From positions 744,001 to 808,000 of the forward strand of contig NZ_JQLI01000008.1 of the NCBI RefSeq assembly GCF_000744095.1: a DNA stretch of 64,000 bases, written 5' to 3'. Under the pieces are notes generated by a model. It searched no databases. It was not told the DNA's origin and saw only the letters and a program-made list of their open reading frames with translations. The DNA comes from Cupriavidus necator A5-1 (lineage in GTDB: Bacteria > Pseudomonadota > Gammaproteobacteria > Burkholderiales > Burkholderiaceae). Both the position numbers and the translations under genes were made by a program. Below are positions 46,888-56,671 of the stretch, in pieces. Position 1 is the first letter of the stretch. Each line of letters opens with the position of its first letter.

Positions 46888-47325
46888 ATGGCGCGTTCTG
46901 CCAACTGCCCGCTCTGCCAGACCGACGGCGGCGAACTGGTCTGGATGGGCGACCGGGCCCGGCTGATCCTGGTCGAGCATGACCGCTTCCCGGGCTTCTG
47001 CCGCATCGTCTGGAACGACCATGTGGCCGAGTTCAGCGACCTGGACGATGCCGACCAGGCCTGGCTGATGCGGCTGGTGGCGCGTGTGGAGCGGGTGGTG
47101 CGCGAGGTGATGACGCCGGACAAGGTCAACCTGGCGGCATTCGGCAATATAGTGCCGCACCTGCACTGGCATATCATCCCGCGCTACCGCTGGGACACCC
47201 ATTTCCCCGAGGCGATCTGGGCCGCGCCGCAGCGCGCGGCGGATGCCGTTCGCGTGCAGGAGCTGGCCAGCCGGCTGCCGGCGCTGCGTACGGCACTTTC
47301 GCTGCTTGAATCGGATGATGCCTGA
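46888..47325 (+). CDS. HIT-family nucleotide hydrolase or transferase
   Basis: The 145-residue protein carries the histidine triad HLHWHIIPR starting at His91 (His91, 93 and 95). The second His of the triad is the usual nucleotidyl acceptor. An N-terminal CPLC, with the first triad region, may bind zinc. The rest fits the branch of HIT proteins close to diadenosine-polyphosphate hydrolases. The gene starts 8 bp after the large oxidoreductase and is probably cotranscribed with it. The cellular substrate is not predictable from sequence. Confidence 0.9.
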   Translation: MARSANCPLCQTDGGELVWMGDRARLILVEHDRFPGFCRIVWNDHVAEFSDLDDADQAWLMRLVARVERVVREVMTPDKVNLAAFGNIVPHLHWHIIPRYRWDTHFPEAIWAAPQRAADAVRVQELASRLPALRTALSLLESDDA

Positions 47326-47449
47326 GGCTTGACGCGGAACCCGCGCCTGCCCGCAACCGTCTGACTGCTGTTGCAGCCGCGGCCACCCGCCGCGGCATCC
47401 AGAACAACAAGCCCGGCCCGCATCCGCTGGCGGGCCAAGAGCTGCCGCT

Positions 47450-49315
47450 ATGTCCTCGACCCCGACCTCCGTTACCGTACCGGGCCCGGCCGTCCCTGCC
47501 AGGGCCCTCAAGATCCAGAGCCGGCTGCGCATGGCCGCCACCTGGGCACTGATCAAGCCTTACTGGAAATCCGACGACCGCATCGCCGGGCTTGGCCTGC
47601 TGGCCCTGGTGGTCGTGCTCAACCTCGGCATCGTCTATATCAACGTGCTGCTCAACGAGTGGAACCGCGTGTTCTACAACGCGCTGGAGCAGCGCGACTA
47701 CGCCTCGTTCAAGGTGCTGCTGCTGCGCTTCTCGTGGATCGCGGCGTTCTTTATCGTGGCGGCGATCTCGCGCCAGTACTACACCATGATGCTGCAGATG
47801 CGCTGGCGTACCTGGATGACCGGCCGCTTCATGGGCCACTGGCTCGGGCACCAGGCCTATTACCGCATCGAGCAGACCCACACCACCGATAACCCTGACC
47901 AGCGTATCGCCGACGATCTGCGCCAGTTCACGGACGGCGCGCTGTCGTTGTCGCTCGGGCTGCTCAACTCGGTGGTGACGCTGCTGTCCTTCGTCGGCAT
48001 CCTGTGGACGGTATCGGGGCCGATCAGCTTTGCGCTGGGCGGCACAGAATGGACCATCCCCGGTTATATGGTGTGGTTCGCGGCGGGCTATGCGGTGATC
48101 GGCTCGCTGGTGGCGCACGTGGTTGGCCGCCCGCTGATCGGCCTGAACTTCCAGCAGGAACAGTACGAGGCGGATTTCCGTTTCACGCTGGTGCGCCTGC
48201 GCGAGAACAGCGAGCCGGTGGCGCTGTACCGCGGCGAGCCGACCGAGCAGGCCGGCCTGCGCGCGCGCTTCGACCGCATCCGCGCCAACTGGAACCAGCT
48301 GATGCGCTATACGCGGCGGCTGACCTTCGTCAGCTCCGGCTACGCGCAGTTCGCCATCATCTTCCCGATCCTGGTGGCGGCGCCGCGCTACTTCGCAGGC
48401 AAGATGACGCTGGGCGGGCTGATGCAGACCAGCTCCGCCTTCGGCCAGGTGCAGGGCGCGCTGTCGTGGTTTGTCGACAGCTACGCCACGCTGGTGGGCT
48501 GGAAGGCCGCCGCCAACCGCCTGATCGATTTCCAGGAAGCGATCCGCGTGGCCGAGCGCCAGGACATGGCGCCGGGCGGCGTGCGCGATATCGAGGTGGA
48601 ACATACTGGCAAGCCGCAGAATGGCATCACCATCGACGGCCTGGCGCTGGCACTGCCGGTACGCGCCGCGCGCAGCGCGGCCGTGGGCCAGCGGCCGCTG
48701 GTGGCGCCGTTCTCGCTGTCGGTCGCGCCGGGCGAGCGCTGGCTGGTCAGCGGCCCGTCCGGTTGCGGCAAGAGCGTGCTGTTCCGCGCGCTGGCGGGGA
48801 TCTGGCCGTACGGCAGCGGCACCGTGACCATGCCCGACGGCGCGCGCATGCTGTTCCTGCCGCAGCGCAGCTACCTGCCGATCGGCACGCTGGCTGATGC
48901 GCTGGCTTACCCCGACGCCGGCACCGTGCACAGCGCGGAAGCGCTGCAGGCGGCGCTGCGCCAGGCGCGGCTGGCCGCACTGATGGACCAGCTCGACGTG
49001 TTCGACAACTGGTCGCTGAGGCTGTCGCCGGGCGAACAGCAGCGGCTGGCGTTTGCGCGCGCACTCTTGCAGAAGCCCGACTACCTGTTCCTGGACGAGG
49101 CCACCAGCGCGCTGGACGAGGAAACCGAGGGCGTCATGTACAAGCTCATGGTGGACTCGCTGCCCGGTGCGGCCATCGTCAGCATCGCCCACCGCAGCAC
49201 CGTGGCGGCCTTCCACGGCCGGCGCCTGCGCTACGTGCCGCAGGATGGGGACGCCGCCCGGGCTGCGCAAGCCGGCGAGCCTGGGGTAAGCTATCGGGTT
49301 GTATGCGAAGCGTGA
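47450..49315 (+). CDS. ABC transporter, fused permease-ATPase (SbmA/BacA and YddA-like)
   Basis: The 621-residue protein has about six helices in an ABC_membrane_2 domain. The conserved cytoplasmic segment FYNALEQRDYASFKVLLLRF comes first, then WRTWMTGRFMGHWLGHQAYY and NPDQRIADDLRQF. The C-terminal ATPase has Walker A SGPSGCGKSVLFRA near 434, the signature LSPGEQQRLAFARA near 525 and Walker B YLFLDEATSALDEE near 545. Relatives take up peptides, cobalamin or very-long-chain lipids. Protein length and motif set match YddA. The frame ends within 90 bp of the next gene. No substrate can be inferred from neighbours. Confidence 0.88.
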   Translation: MSSTPTSVTVPGPAVPARALKIQSRLRMAATWALIKPYWKSDDRIAGLGLLALVVVLNLGIVYINVLLNEWNRVFYNALEQRDYASFKVLLLRFSWIAAFFIVAAISRQYYTMMLQMRWRTWMTGRFMGHWLGHQAYYRIEQTHTTDNPDQRIADDLRQFTDGALSLSLGLLNSVVTLLSFVGILWTVSGPISFALGGTEWTIPGYMVWFAAGYAVIGSLVAHVVGRPLIGLNFQQEQYEADFRFTLVRLRENSEPVALYRGEPTEQAGLRARFDRIRANWNQLMRYTRRLTFVSSGYAQFAIIFPILVAAPRYFAGKMTLGGLMQTSSAFGQVQGALSWFVDSYATLVGWKAAANRLIDFQEAIRVAERQDMAPGGVRDIEVEHTGKPQNGITIDGLALALPVRAARSAAVGQRPLVAPFSLSVAPGERWLVSGPSGCGKSVLFRALAGIWPYGSGTVTMPDGARMLFLPQRSYLPIGTLADALAYPDAGTVHSAEALQAALRQARLAALMDQLDVFDNWSLRLSPGEQQRLAFARALLQKPDYLFLDEATSALDEETEGVMYKLMVDSLPGAAIVSIAHRSTVAAFHGRRLRYVPQDGDAARAAQAGEPGVSYRVVCEA

Positions 49316-49401
49316 TGCGGCGCGGCATCTGCACTGCCGCACGGTCCCGTCACGCTGAAATCACCTATTCGAGGACGCCCGTAACACGGGCCGCGATCAT
49401 C

Positions 49402-49824
49402 ATGGCAGGCCTGGAGAAAGACACCCCCCATCCCACCGCGCTGACGGTCCACACGCAATCCCGCGTGCTGGAGATCGGCTTCGACAACGGCCGCAGCTTC
49501 CGGCTGCCGTTCGAGCTGCTGCGCGTGTATTCGCCGTCCGCTGAAGTCCAGGGCCACGGCCCGGGGCAGGAAGTGCTGCAGACCGGCAAGCGCGAGGTCG
49601 GCGTCGCCGCGGTCGAGCCGGTCGGCAACTACGCGATCCTGATCCGTTTTACCGATGGCCACGACACCGGCATCTATTCGTGGGACCTGCTGTACCGCCT
49701 GGGCGACAATCAGGATGCGCTCTGGCAGGACTACCTGCAGCGCCTGGAAGCCGCCGGCGCGGACCGCGACACCCCGATGCCTGCCGCCGGTGCTGCCGGT
49801 GGCCACGGCTGCGGCCATCATTGA
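49402..49824 (+). CDS. DUF971 protein (gamma-butyrobetaine hydroxylase N-terminal-like)
   Basis: The 140-residue protein has the DUF971 fold: TALTVHTQSRVLEIGFDNGR, then FRLPFELLRVYSPSAEVQGH and NYAILIRFTDGHDTGIYSWD. The C-terminus ends GGHGCGHH, a Cys/His-rich tail that may bind metal. The domain is found alone in many bacteria and is linked to iron-sulfur assembly in some species. ATG at 49402 is chosen because the domain starts soon after it. No clear ribosome binding site is seen. ubiE starts 31 bp downstream, and this pairing is common in beta-proteobacteria. Confidence 0.8.
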   Translation: MAGLEKDTPHPTALTVHTQSRVLEIGFDNGRSFRLPFELLRVYSPSAEVQGHGPGQEVLQTGKREVGVAAVEPVGNYAILIRFTDGHDTGIYSWDLLYRLGDNQDALWQDYLQRLEAAGADRDTPMPAAGAAGGHGCGHH

Positions 49825-49855
49825 GCTGCCCCCGACAATCCTGGAGTCTTGAGAG

Positions 49856-50587
49856 ATGAGTGAAACCCACTTCGGGTTCGAAAAGGTCGGCGAAGAGGAA
49901 AAGGCCGGCAAGGTCGCCGGCGTGTTCCATTCGGTGGCGAGCAAGTATGACGTGATGAACGACCTGATGTCGGGCGGCATGCACCGGCTCTGGAAGATGT
50001 TCACCATCGCCCAGGCCGGCGTGCGCCCCGGCCACAAGGTGCTGGACATCGCCGGCGGCACCGGCGACCTGGCCAAGGCGTTCGCGAAGCAGGCCGGCCC
50101 GACCGGGCAGGTCTGGCTGACCGATATCAACGAGTCGATGCTGCGCGTGGGCCGCGACCGGCTGCTGAACAAGGGCATTGTGACCCCGGTATGCCTGTGC
50201 GACGCCGAGCGCATCCCGTTCCCGGACAATTACTTCGACCTGGTGACGGTGGCCTTCGGCCTGCGCAACATGACGCACAAGGATGCCGCGCTGGCCGAGA
50301 TGCGCCGGGTGGTCAAGCCGGGCGGCAAGGTCATGGTGCTGGAGTTCTCCAAGGTGTGGAAACCCCTGGAGAAGGCCTACGACGTCTATTCTTTCAAGGT
50401 GCTCCCCTGGTTGGGCGAGCGCGTGGCAGGGGATGCCCCCAGCTATCGCTATCTCGCGGAATCGATCAGAATGCATCCAGACCAGGTCTCACTTGTCCGC
50501 TTAATGGAACATGCCGGCCTGGAGAATGTCGAATACTTCAATCTGACGGCCGGAGTGGTGGCGCTCCACGTCGGGCGGAAGTATTAG
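49856..50587 (+). CDS. ubiE: Ubiquinone/menaquinone C-methyltransferase
   Basis: UbiE adds the C-2 methyl group to the benzoquinol ring in ubiquinone biosynthesis. The 243-residue protein has the SAM-binding motif [11 protein letters not shown] at 61-71 and the UbiE signatures [20 protein letters not shown] and [14 protein letters not shown]. The central segment [13 protein letters not shown] is also typical. It heads a stretch with a Tim44-domain gene, ubiJ and ubiB. A short gap of 63 bp separates it from the next gene. Confidence 0.95.
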   Translation: MSETHFGFEKVGEEEKAGKVAGVFHSVASKYDVMNDLMSGGMHRLWKMFTIAQAGVRPGHKVLDIAGGTGDLAKAFAKQAGPTGQVWLTDINESMLRVGRDRLLNKGIVTPVCLCDAERIPFPDNYFDLVTVAFGLRNMTHKDAALAEMRRVVKPGGKVMVLEFSKVWKPLEKAYDVYSFKVLPWLGERVAGDAPSYRYLAESIRMHPDQVSLVRLMEHAGLENVEYFNLTAGVVALHVGRKY

Positions 50588-50650
50588 AAGGACTTGAAAT
50601 CGCCATGCCTCACCCCAAGATAGGGTGAATCTGACAGGGGATAGCAGAAT

Positions 50651-51631
50651 ATGTCGTCATTTCGTGGGAAATTCCTGGTAGGGTCGCTGATCACGGCGAT
50701 TGCTTTCGGGATGGTGTTCGACGCCAATGCCAAGCGCATGGGCGGTTCGCGCAGCATCGGCAAGCAGTCGTCGACGGTCACGCAGCAGCGCCAGCAGGCG
50801 CCGCAACCGACTTCGCCAACGCAGCAGGCGCAGCAGCCCGCACAACAGGCAGCTCCGGCAACCGCCGGCGCAGCCGGCGCGGCCGCGGCCGCGGCGCCCA
50901 AGCGCAACTGGGGCGGCATCCTGGGCGGCATCGCCGCCGGCCTGGGTATCGGCTGGCTGCTGTCGCACTTCGGCCTGGGCGGCGCGGCGCTGAGCTTCCT
51001 GTCCAACCTGATCCTGATTGCGCTGGTCGCGTTTGCCGCAATCTGGCTGATTCGCAAGTTCCGCGGCGGCAGCAAGCGCACCCAGCAGCCGGCCTACGCT
51101 GGTGCCGGTAACGCCCCGAACCTGGGCCGCAACGCCGAGCCCATGCTCCGTGAGCCGACGCCTGTCCCCTCCGCCAGCCCGCCCACCAACACGGTACTGC
51201 CCGCCGCGGCAGCCGCGCCGGTCGCGACCGATGCCGTGGCCCAGCAGCCGTGGGGCGTGCCGGCCGACTTCGACACCGAAGCCTTCCTGCGCAACGCCAA
51301 GGTCCACTTCGTGCGCCTGCAGGCCGCGTGGGACGCCGGCAACCTAGACGACATCCGCGAGTTCACCACGCCGGAAATGTTCGCCGAGATCAAGATGGAC
51401 CTGGCCGAGCGCGGCGCCGAGGTCAACAAGACCGACGTGGTCACGCTGGAAGCCCAGCTGCTCGGCATCGAGTCGACGCCGGCCCAGCATATCGCCAGCG
51501 TGCGCTTCTCGGGCATGATCCGCGAGAAGTCCGGCGAGGCGGCCCAGCCGTTCGGCGAGGTGTGGAACCTGGCCAAGCCCGCCAGCGGTACCGGCGGCTG
51601 GCTGCTGGCCGGTATCCAGCAGGAGTCCTGA
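50651..51631 (+). CDS. Tim44-like domain membrane protein
   Basis: The 326-residue protein has an N-terminal membrane helix (FLVGSLITAIAFGMVFDANA) and a Gln/Pro/Ala-rich stretch. A Gly-rich hydrophobic pair of helices covers about 95-135 (GILGGIAAGLGIGWLLSHFG, then LSNLILIALVAFAAIWLIRK). A second linker leads to the C-terminal Tim44/MBA1 domain from about 200 (FLRNAKVHFVRLQAAWDAGN, DDIREFTTPEMFAEIKMDL). In mitochondria Tim44 tethers the import motor. The bacterial role is not established. It sits between ubiE and ubiJ and ends at an intrinsic terminator. Confidence 0.88.
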   Translation: MSSFRGKFLVGSLITAIAFGMVFDANAKRMGGSRSIGKQSSTVTQQRQQAPQPTSPTQQAQQPAQQAAPATAGAAGAAAAAAPKRNWGGILGGIAAGLGIGWLLSHFGLGGAALSFLSNLILIALVAFAAIWLIRKFRGGSKRTQQPAYAGAGNAPNLGRNAEPMLREPTPVPSASPPTNTVLPAAAAAPVATDAVAQQPWGVPADFDTEAFLRNAKVHFVRLQAAWDAGNLDDIREFTTPEMFAEIKMDLAERGAEVNKTDVVTLEAQLLGIESTPAQHIASVRFSGMIREKSGEAAQPFGEVWNLAKPASGTGGWLLAGIQQES

Positions 51632-51678
51632 TAGCGCACCCGCGGCGGTGATGCGCCGGGGGGAGTAGCTTAGAATGG

Positions 51679-51707
51679 AGGCCCACGTGAAAGCGTGGGC
51701 CTTTTTT
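51679..51707 (+). terminator. Intrinsic terminator after the Tim44-like gene
   Basis: A 9-bp stem, AGGCCCACG at 51679-51687 with its complement at 51694-51702, and a 6-base loop run into six T. It separates ubiE and the Tim44-like gene from ubiJ and ubiB, so ubiJ probably has its own promoter or relies on read-through. Confidence 0.85.
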
Positions 51708-51764
51708 GTTTGGGATGCCCGACGCGCAGCGCCGCTGCCCGCCTGCCAGCCAACCCACGCCGCC

Positions 51765-52436
51765 ATGAACACATTGCCTTCCGCCCTGGCCACGCCCGCC
51801 GTATCGGCGCTGAACCACCTGCTCGAGCAGGAGCCGTGGGCCCGCAGCCAGCTTGCGCCGTTTGCCGGACGCGTGATCCGTTTCGATGCCGCCGCCTTCG
51901 TGCTGTCGCTGAAGGTGACCGAGCACGGCTGCACGGAAATGGCACCCGAGGCCGAAGCGCCCGCGGTGACGCTGCGCGTGCCATTGCAGCAGTGGCCGCT
52001 GGTGGCCGCCGACGTGGCCGAAGGCGGGCAGGCCGCCGCCATGCGCCACGTGCGCATCGAGGGCGATGCCGAACTGGCCAACACCGTGTCGACGCTGGCG
52101 CGCAACCTGCGCTGGGACGCCGCCGAGGACCTGTCGCGCGCGCTGCGCGGCATCCTGGGCGGGCCCGTCAGCGACAGCGTGGCGCAACGCGTGGTCGACG
52201 GCGCGCGCCAGGTGCATGAGCAGGCCACGCGCGTGGGCCGCGCGCTGGTGGACAACGTCACCGACTACCTGCTGGACGAGCATCCGACGCTGGTGCGGCA
52301 TGCCGCGCTGGAGGAATTCGGCACCGAGGTGGGCCGGGTTCGCGACAGCCTGGCCCGGCTGGAGAAACGGCTGGAGCGCCTGGAGCGCGGCGGCCCGGCC
52401 AGCCAGGCCACCAGCCTGCCGTCCCCGCACCGCTGA
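51765..52436 (+). CDS. ubiJ: Ubiquinone biosynthesis accessory factor UbiJ
   Basis: The 223-residue protein has an N-terminal SCP2 lipid-binding domain (LNHLLEQEPWARSQLAPFAG, then VRIEGDAELANTVSTLARNL). A C-terminal coiled coil ends EVGRVRDSLARLEKRLERLE. UbiJ binds hydrophobic ubiquinone intermediates and holds together the soluble biosynthesis complex with UbiK. I choose ATG at 51765, because the frame upstream runs through the terminator of the previous gene. ubiB follows after 68 bp, the same order as in E. coli (ubiE, ubiJ, ubiB) apart from the inserted Tim44-like gene. Confidence 0.9.
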   Translation: MNTLPSALATPAVSALNHLLEQEPWARSQLAPFAGRVIRFDAAAFVLSLKVTEHGCTEMAPEAEAPAVTLRVPLQQWPLVAADVAEGGQAAAMRHVRIEGDAELANTVSTLARNLRWDAAEDLSRALRGILGGPVSDSVAQRVVDGARQVHEQATRVGRALVDNVTDYLLDEHPTLVRHAALEEFGTEVGRVRDSLARLEKRLERLERGGPASQATSLPSPHR

Positions 52437-52504
52437 CCGAGCTGCGCGCCCGCATCCCCCAACCCACAACGTGACTGCCCGCCCGGCCTCGTGAAGACTC
52501 CCGA

Positions 52505-54082
52505 ATGACCCGCCTCCTGCGCCTTGGCAAGATTCTCTTCGTCATCCTCTACTACGGCCTGGACGAGCTGGTGCTCTCCGGCTTCCGCAGCCGCCGGATC
52601 CGCTTCCTGGTGAGTGTCATCACCATCGGCCGCAAGCTCGACGTGCCGCGCGGCGTGCGGCTGCGGCTGGCGCTGACGCGGCTGGGCCCGATCTTCGTCA
52701 AGTTCGGCCAGGTGCTGTCGACCCGGCGCGACCTGATGCCACCGGATATCGCCGACGAACTGGCCAAGCTGCAGGACCAGGTGCCGCCGTTCGATTCGGT
52801 GGTCGCGGTGAAGATCATCGAACGCGCGCTGGGCCGCCCGCTTAACGAATTGTTCGAAACCTTCGAGCACCAGCCGGTGGCGAGCGCCTCGATCGCGCAG
52901 GTCCACTTCGCCACGCTCAAGGGCGGCCCCAACCACGGCCGCGAGGTCGCGGTGAAGGTGCTGCGCCCCGGCATGCTGCCGGTGATCGACAGCGACCTGG
53001 CGCTGATGCGCGACATGGCGACCTGGCTGGAACGCTTCTGGGCCGACGGCAAGCGCTTGAAGCCGCGCGAGGTGGTGGCCGAGTTCGACAAGTACCTGCA
53101 CGACGAACTCGACCTGATGATCGAGGCCGCCAACGCCAGCCAGCTGCGCCGCAACTTTGCCGACACCAGCCTGCTGCTGGTGCCCGAGGTGTTCTGGGAC
53201 TGGTGCAGCAGCACGGTGTTCGTGATGGAGCGCATGCACGGGATCCCGATCTCGCGCACCGAATCGCTGAAGGCCGCCGGCGTCGACATGCAGCTGCTGG
53301 CGGAGGAGGGCGTCGAGATCTTCTTCACGCAGGTGTTCCGCGACGGCTTTTTCCATGCCGACATGCACCCGGGCAACATCCTGGTGTCGGTGCAGCCCGA
53401 GACCTTCGGCCGCTATATCGCGCTCGACTTCGGCATCGTCGGCGCGCTGTCCGAGTTCGACAAGAACTACCTGGCGCAGAACTTCATCGCCTTCTTCCGG
53501 CGCGACTACCATCGCGTCGCGCTGCTGCACGTCGAGTCCGGCTGGGTGCCGCCCGAGACCCGGGTGGAGGAACTGGAAAGCGCGGTGCGCGCCTGCTGCG
53601 AGCCGTACTTCGACAAGCCGCTCAAGGAGATTTCGCTGGGCATGGTGCTGATGCGCCTGTTCCAGACCTCGCGCCGCTTCAACGTCGAGATCCAGCCGCA
53701 ACTGGTGCTGCTGCAGAAGACGCTGCTCAATATCGAAGGGCTGGGCCGTCAGCTCAATCCCGACCTCGACCTGTGGAAGACCGCCAAGCCGTTCCTGGAG
53801 CGCTGGATGTACCAGCAGGTGGGCTGGCAGGGCGTGTGGGAACGGGTCAAGGTGGAAGCGCCGCAGTGGGCCAAAATGCTGCCGGACTTCCCGCGCCTGG
53901 CACACCAGTTCCTGGAGCGGCGCGTGCTGGCCGGCAACGGCGAGCAGGACAAGCTGCTGGCGATGCTGGTCCTGGAGCAGCGCCGCACCAACCGGTTGCT
54001 CGGTACCACGCTACTGCTGGTGGGCGGCTTTGTCGCCGGCATCGTGCTGACGCATGTGCTGGCCTGGGCCGGGTACTGGTAG
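52505..54082 (+). CDS. ubiB: Ubiquinone biosynthesis kinase-like ATPase UbiB
   Basis: The 525-residue protein belongs to the ABC1/ADCK/UbiB atypical kinase family. The KxGQ motif is in [18 protein letters not shown], followed by ASIAQVHFA in place of a standard glycine loop, the catalytic Lys in [21 protein letters not shown] and the metal-binding ALDFGIVG. Two membrane helices end the protein ([20 protein letters not shown]). UbiB is needed for ubiquinone synthesis, probably by using ATPase activity to extract lipid intermediates from the membrane. Length and motifs are normal. Confidence 0.95.
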   Translation: MTRLLRLGKILFVILYYGLDELVLSGFRSRRIRFLVSVITIGRKLDVPRGVRLRLALTRLGPIFVKFGQVLSTRRDLMPPDIADELAKLQDQVPPFDSVVAVKIIERALGRPLNELFETFEHQPVASASIAQVHFATLKGGPNHGREVAVKVLRPGMLPVIDSDLALMRDMATWLERFWADGKRLKPREVVAEFDKYLHDELDLMIEAANASQLRRNFADTSLLLVPEVFWDWCSSTVFVMERMHGIPISRTESLKAAGVDMQLLAEEGVEIFFTQVFRDGFFHADMHPGNILVSVQPETFGRYIALDFGIVGALSEFDKNYLAQNFIAFFRRDYHRVALLHVESGWVPPETRVEELESAVRACCEPYFDKPLKEISLGMVLMRLFQTSRRFNVEIQPQLVLLQKTLLNIEGLGRQLNPDLDLWKTAKPFLERWMYQQVGWQGVWERVKVEAPQWAKMLPDFPRLAHQFLERRVLAGNGEQDKLLAMLVLEQRRTNRLLGTTLLLVGGFVAGIVLTHVLAWAGYW

Positions 54083-54107
54083 ACCCGCATTACCGACCGA
54101 ACAGACC

Positions 54108-54731
54108 ATGACCGATCCCGCCAAGCCGGCACCCCAGTTCGCCACCCGCAACGCCGCCGACCCCGCCTTCTGGGACGAGCGCTTCGAACAGGGCTTCACG
54201 CCCTGGGACCTGGGCGGCGTGCCCGAGGAATTCCGCCAGTTCATCGATGGCCGTGCGCCTTGCCCAACGCTGGTGCCCGGCTGCGGCAATGGCTGGGAGG
54301 CCGCCTGGCTGTTCGAGCGCGGCTGGCCGGTGACGGCGATCGACTTCTCGCCGCAGGCGGTGGCCTCGGCCCGGCGCGCGCTGGGCGCCGCCGCCGGCGC
54401 GGTGGTGCAGCAGGGGGATTTCTTCACCTTCACGCCGCAGCCGCCATGCCAGCTGGTCTACGAGCGCGCCTTCCTGTGCGCGCTGCCGCCGGCGATGCGT
54501 GCCGCCTATGCCGCTCGGGTGGCCGAATTGCTGCCGCCGGGCGGCCTGCTGGCTGGCTATTTTTATCTGGGCGAGACCCAGGGCGGGCCGCCCTTCGCGA
54601 TGCCGGCCGCCGAGCTGGACGCGCTGCTGGCGCCGGCCTTCGAGCGCCTCGAGGACCGGCCCTCGGCCGCGCCGCTGCCGGTGTTCCAGGGCCAGGAGCG
54701 CTGGCAGGTCTGGCGCCGGCTGGCCGGCTGA
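54108..54731 (+). CDS. TPMT-family SAM-dependent methyltransferase
   Basis: The 207-residue protein follows the thiopurine-methyltransferase family: DPAFWDERFEQGFTPWDLGG, then the SAM motif TLVPGCGNGWEAAWL and AIDFSPQAVASARRAL. A second conserved piece is QLVYERAFLCALPPAMR. Bacterial members methylate sulfur, selenium or tellurium compounds. The acceptor here is unknown. ATG at 54108 lies 25 bp after ubiB, so cotranscription is likely. The N-terminus before the domain is short, which supports this start. Confidence 0.88.
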   Translation: MTDPAKPAPQFATRNAADPAFWDERFEQGFTPWDLGGVPEEFRQFIDGRAPCPTLVPGCGNGWEAAWLFERGWPVTAIDFSPQAVASARRALGAAAGAVVQQGDFFTFTPQPPCQLVYERAFLCALPPAMRAAYAARVAELLPPGGLLAGYFYLGETQGGPPFAMPAAELDALLAPAFERLEDRPSAAPLPVFQGQERWQVWRRLAG

Positions 54732-54803
54732 GCGGTCCGACGGCCAGCCCTTGTGGCGGCAGCGATGCATCGCGTGGCGCATTTGCGCCACCGGGGAATT
54801 TTT

Positions 54804-54833
54804 TTCGCCCGCGCCGGTCTGCGTCGCTATAAT
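54804..54833 (+). promoter_or_regulatory. Possible promoter of the symporter gene
   Basis: TATAAT at 54828-54833 matches the -10 consensus exactly. The -35 candidate TTCGCC at 54804-54809 is weak with an 18-base spacer. The gap of 283 bp before the symporter gene holds nothing else I can recognise. Confidence 0.4.
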
Positions 54834-55014
54834 CCGCGTTTTGATTCGGCTACGACCGCAGGCCCGGCCGCGTCTTTCCCGCCTTCATCGGCCGGGAAGC
54901 ACGCCAAGAAGCTCCTCATGCGGCCCCGACCGATGAATTGGACTCCGGGCACCACGCAGGCCGCCCGGCATTCGGTTTTTCGCCACAAGGGCACTTTCTG
55001 CATAGGGCAGCGGC

Positions 55015-56451
55015 ATGCTGATCTGGTTCGTCATCATCTACTGGGTAATCTCGGTTGGCATTGGCCTGTGGGCGGCGCTGCGCGTACGCAACACCACCGA
55101 TTTCGCCGTCGCCGGGCGCAGCCTGCCGTTCTACATCGTCACCGCCACCGTCTTTGCCACCTGGTTCGGCTCCGAGACGGTGCTGGGCATCCCCGCCGTA
55201 TTCCTGAAGGAAGGCCTGTCGGGTGTCGTTTCCGATCCCTTCGGCTCGTCGCTCTGCCTGATCCTGGTGGGCCTGTTCTTCGCCCGGCCGCTGTACCGGA
55301 TGAACCTGCTGACCATCGGCGATTACTACCACAACCGCTACGGCCGGCTCGCCGAGGTGCTGACCACGCTCTGCATCGTGGTGTCCTACCTGGGCTGGGT
55401 TGCGGCGCAGATCAAGGCGCTGGGGCTGGTGTTCCTTACCGTGTCGGACGGCGCGGTGTCGCAGGAGGCCGGCATGATGATCGGCGCGGCCAGCGTGCTG
55501 GTCTATACGCTGTTCGGCGGCATGTGGTCGGTGGCGATCACCGACTTCATCCAGATGATCATCATCGTCATCGGTATGCTCTATATCGGCTACGAGGTCA
55601 GCGGCCAGGCCGGCGGCGTCGTCGCGGTGGTGTCGCATGCGGCCGCGGCCGGCAAGTTCGAGTTCCTGCCGTCGCTGGACATCATCCAGATCATCGGTTT
55701 CGCGGCGGCGCTGTTTACCATGATGCTGGGCTCGATCCCGCAGCAGGACGTGTTCCAGCGGGTGACCTCATCGCGCACCGAGCAGATCGCCGGACGCGCC
55801 TCGGTGCTGGGCGGCGTGCTTTACTTCTGCTTCGCCTTTATCCCGATGTTCCTGGCGTATTCGGCCACGCTGATCGATCCGGACATGGTCGCCAAATACA
55901 TCAACGCCGATTCGCAGCTGATCCTGCCGCAGCTGATCCTGCAGCACGCACCGATGTTCGCGCAGGTGATGTTCTTCGGCGCGCTGCTGTCGGCGATCAA
56001 GAGCTGCGCCTCGGCCACGCTGCTGGCGCCGTCGGTGACCTTTGCCGAGAACATCCTGCGCCCGTACTTCCGGCACCTGGATGACAAGCAGTTCCTGCGC
56101 GTAATGCAGACCGTGGTGCTGGTGTTCACCGCGATGGTGACGCTGTTCGCGCTGAACTCGCACCTGTCGATCTTCCATATGGTCGAAAATGCCTACAAGG
56201 TCACACTGGTGTCGTCGTTCGTGCCGCTGGCCTTTGGCATGTTCTGGAAGCACGCCACCCGCCAGGGCGGGCTGGCGGCGATCCTTCTGGGCCTGTCGTC
56301 GTGGCTGGCCTGCGAGGTCGCTTTCGCCGACGCGGTGATGCCGCCGCAGATGGTGGGCCTGCTGTTCTCCATCAGCGGCATGGTGGTCGGTTCGCTGTTG
56401 CCGCAGTGGATTGCGGATCACGCGCCGGTCAAGGAAGTGCATATTGCCTGA
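55015..56451 (+). CDS. Sodium:solute symporter family transporter
   Basis: The 478-residue inner-membrane protein has about 13 hydrophobic helices in the SSS/LeuT-like fold. Helix 1 reads LIWFVIIYWVISVGIGLWAA, followed by DFAVAGRSLPFYIVTATVFA and the Na-site region ATWFGSETVLGIPAVFLKEG. IPQQDVFQRVTSS is the conserved segment after helix 6. The family carries sugars, amino acids, pantothenate, acetate or urea. The substrate here cannot be assigned from sequence or context. The start at 55015 gives an N-terminus directly at the first helix. Confidence 0.85.
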   Translation: MLIWFVIIYWVISVGIGLWAALRVRNTTDFAVAGRSLPFYIVTATVFATWFGSETVLGIPAVFLKEGLSGVVSDPFGSSLCLILVGLFFARPLYRMNLLTIGDYYHNRYGRLAEVLTTLCIVVSYLGWVAAQIKALGLVFLTVSDGAVSQEAGMMIGAASVLVYTLFGGMWSVAITDFIQMIIIVIGMLYIGYEVSGQAGGVVAVVSHAAAAGKFEFLPSLDIIQIIGFAAALFTMMLGSIPQQDVFQRVTSSRTEQIAGRASVLGGVLYFCFAFIPMFLAYSATLIDPDMVAKYINADSQLILPQLILQHAPMFAQVMFFGALLSAIKSCASATLLAPSVTFAENILRPYFRHLDDKQFLRVMQTVVLVFTAMVTLFALNSHLSIFHMVENAYKVTLVSSFVPLAFGMFWKHATRQGGLAAILLGLSSWLACEVAFADAVMPPQMVGLLFSISGMVVGSLLPQWIADHAPVKEVHIA

Positions 56452-56539
56452 CCGCGCCTGACTGGCAACCCGGCTCCGCCGCCGTGCCGGGCGCCCGGAA
56501 CCCCCTCATTTCCGGCCATCAGCCAGCCCCGGAACGGTT

Positions 56540-56545
56540 TATAAT
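56540..56545 (+). promoter_or_regulatory. Perfect -10 box upstream of the fmdB-like gene
   Basis: TATAAT in the context GGTTTATAATTC lies 127 bp before the fmdB-type start. No good -35 box was found, so activation by a regulator or an extended -10 is possible. Confidence 0.35.
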
Positions 56546-56671
56546 TCAAGGCTTTGCATCGCCATGTGGGTCGGCGGGCGCGGGTTTTCCGCGGTCCCAC
56601 GCCGTTTCCGGCTCCGGCGGCGATGCCCGCCTTTGTACCGATCCCGACGTTTTTCTCGCGAAATAAACACC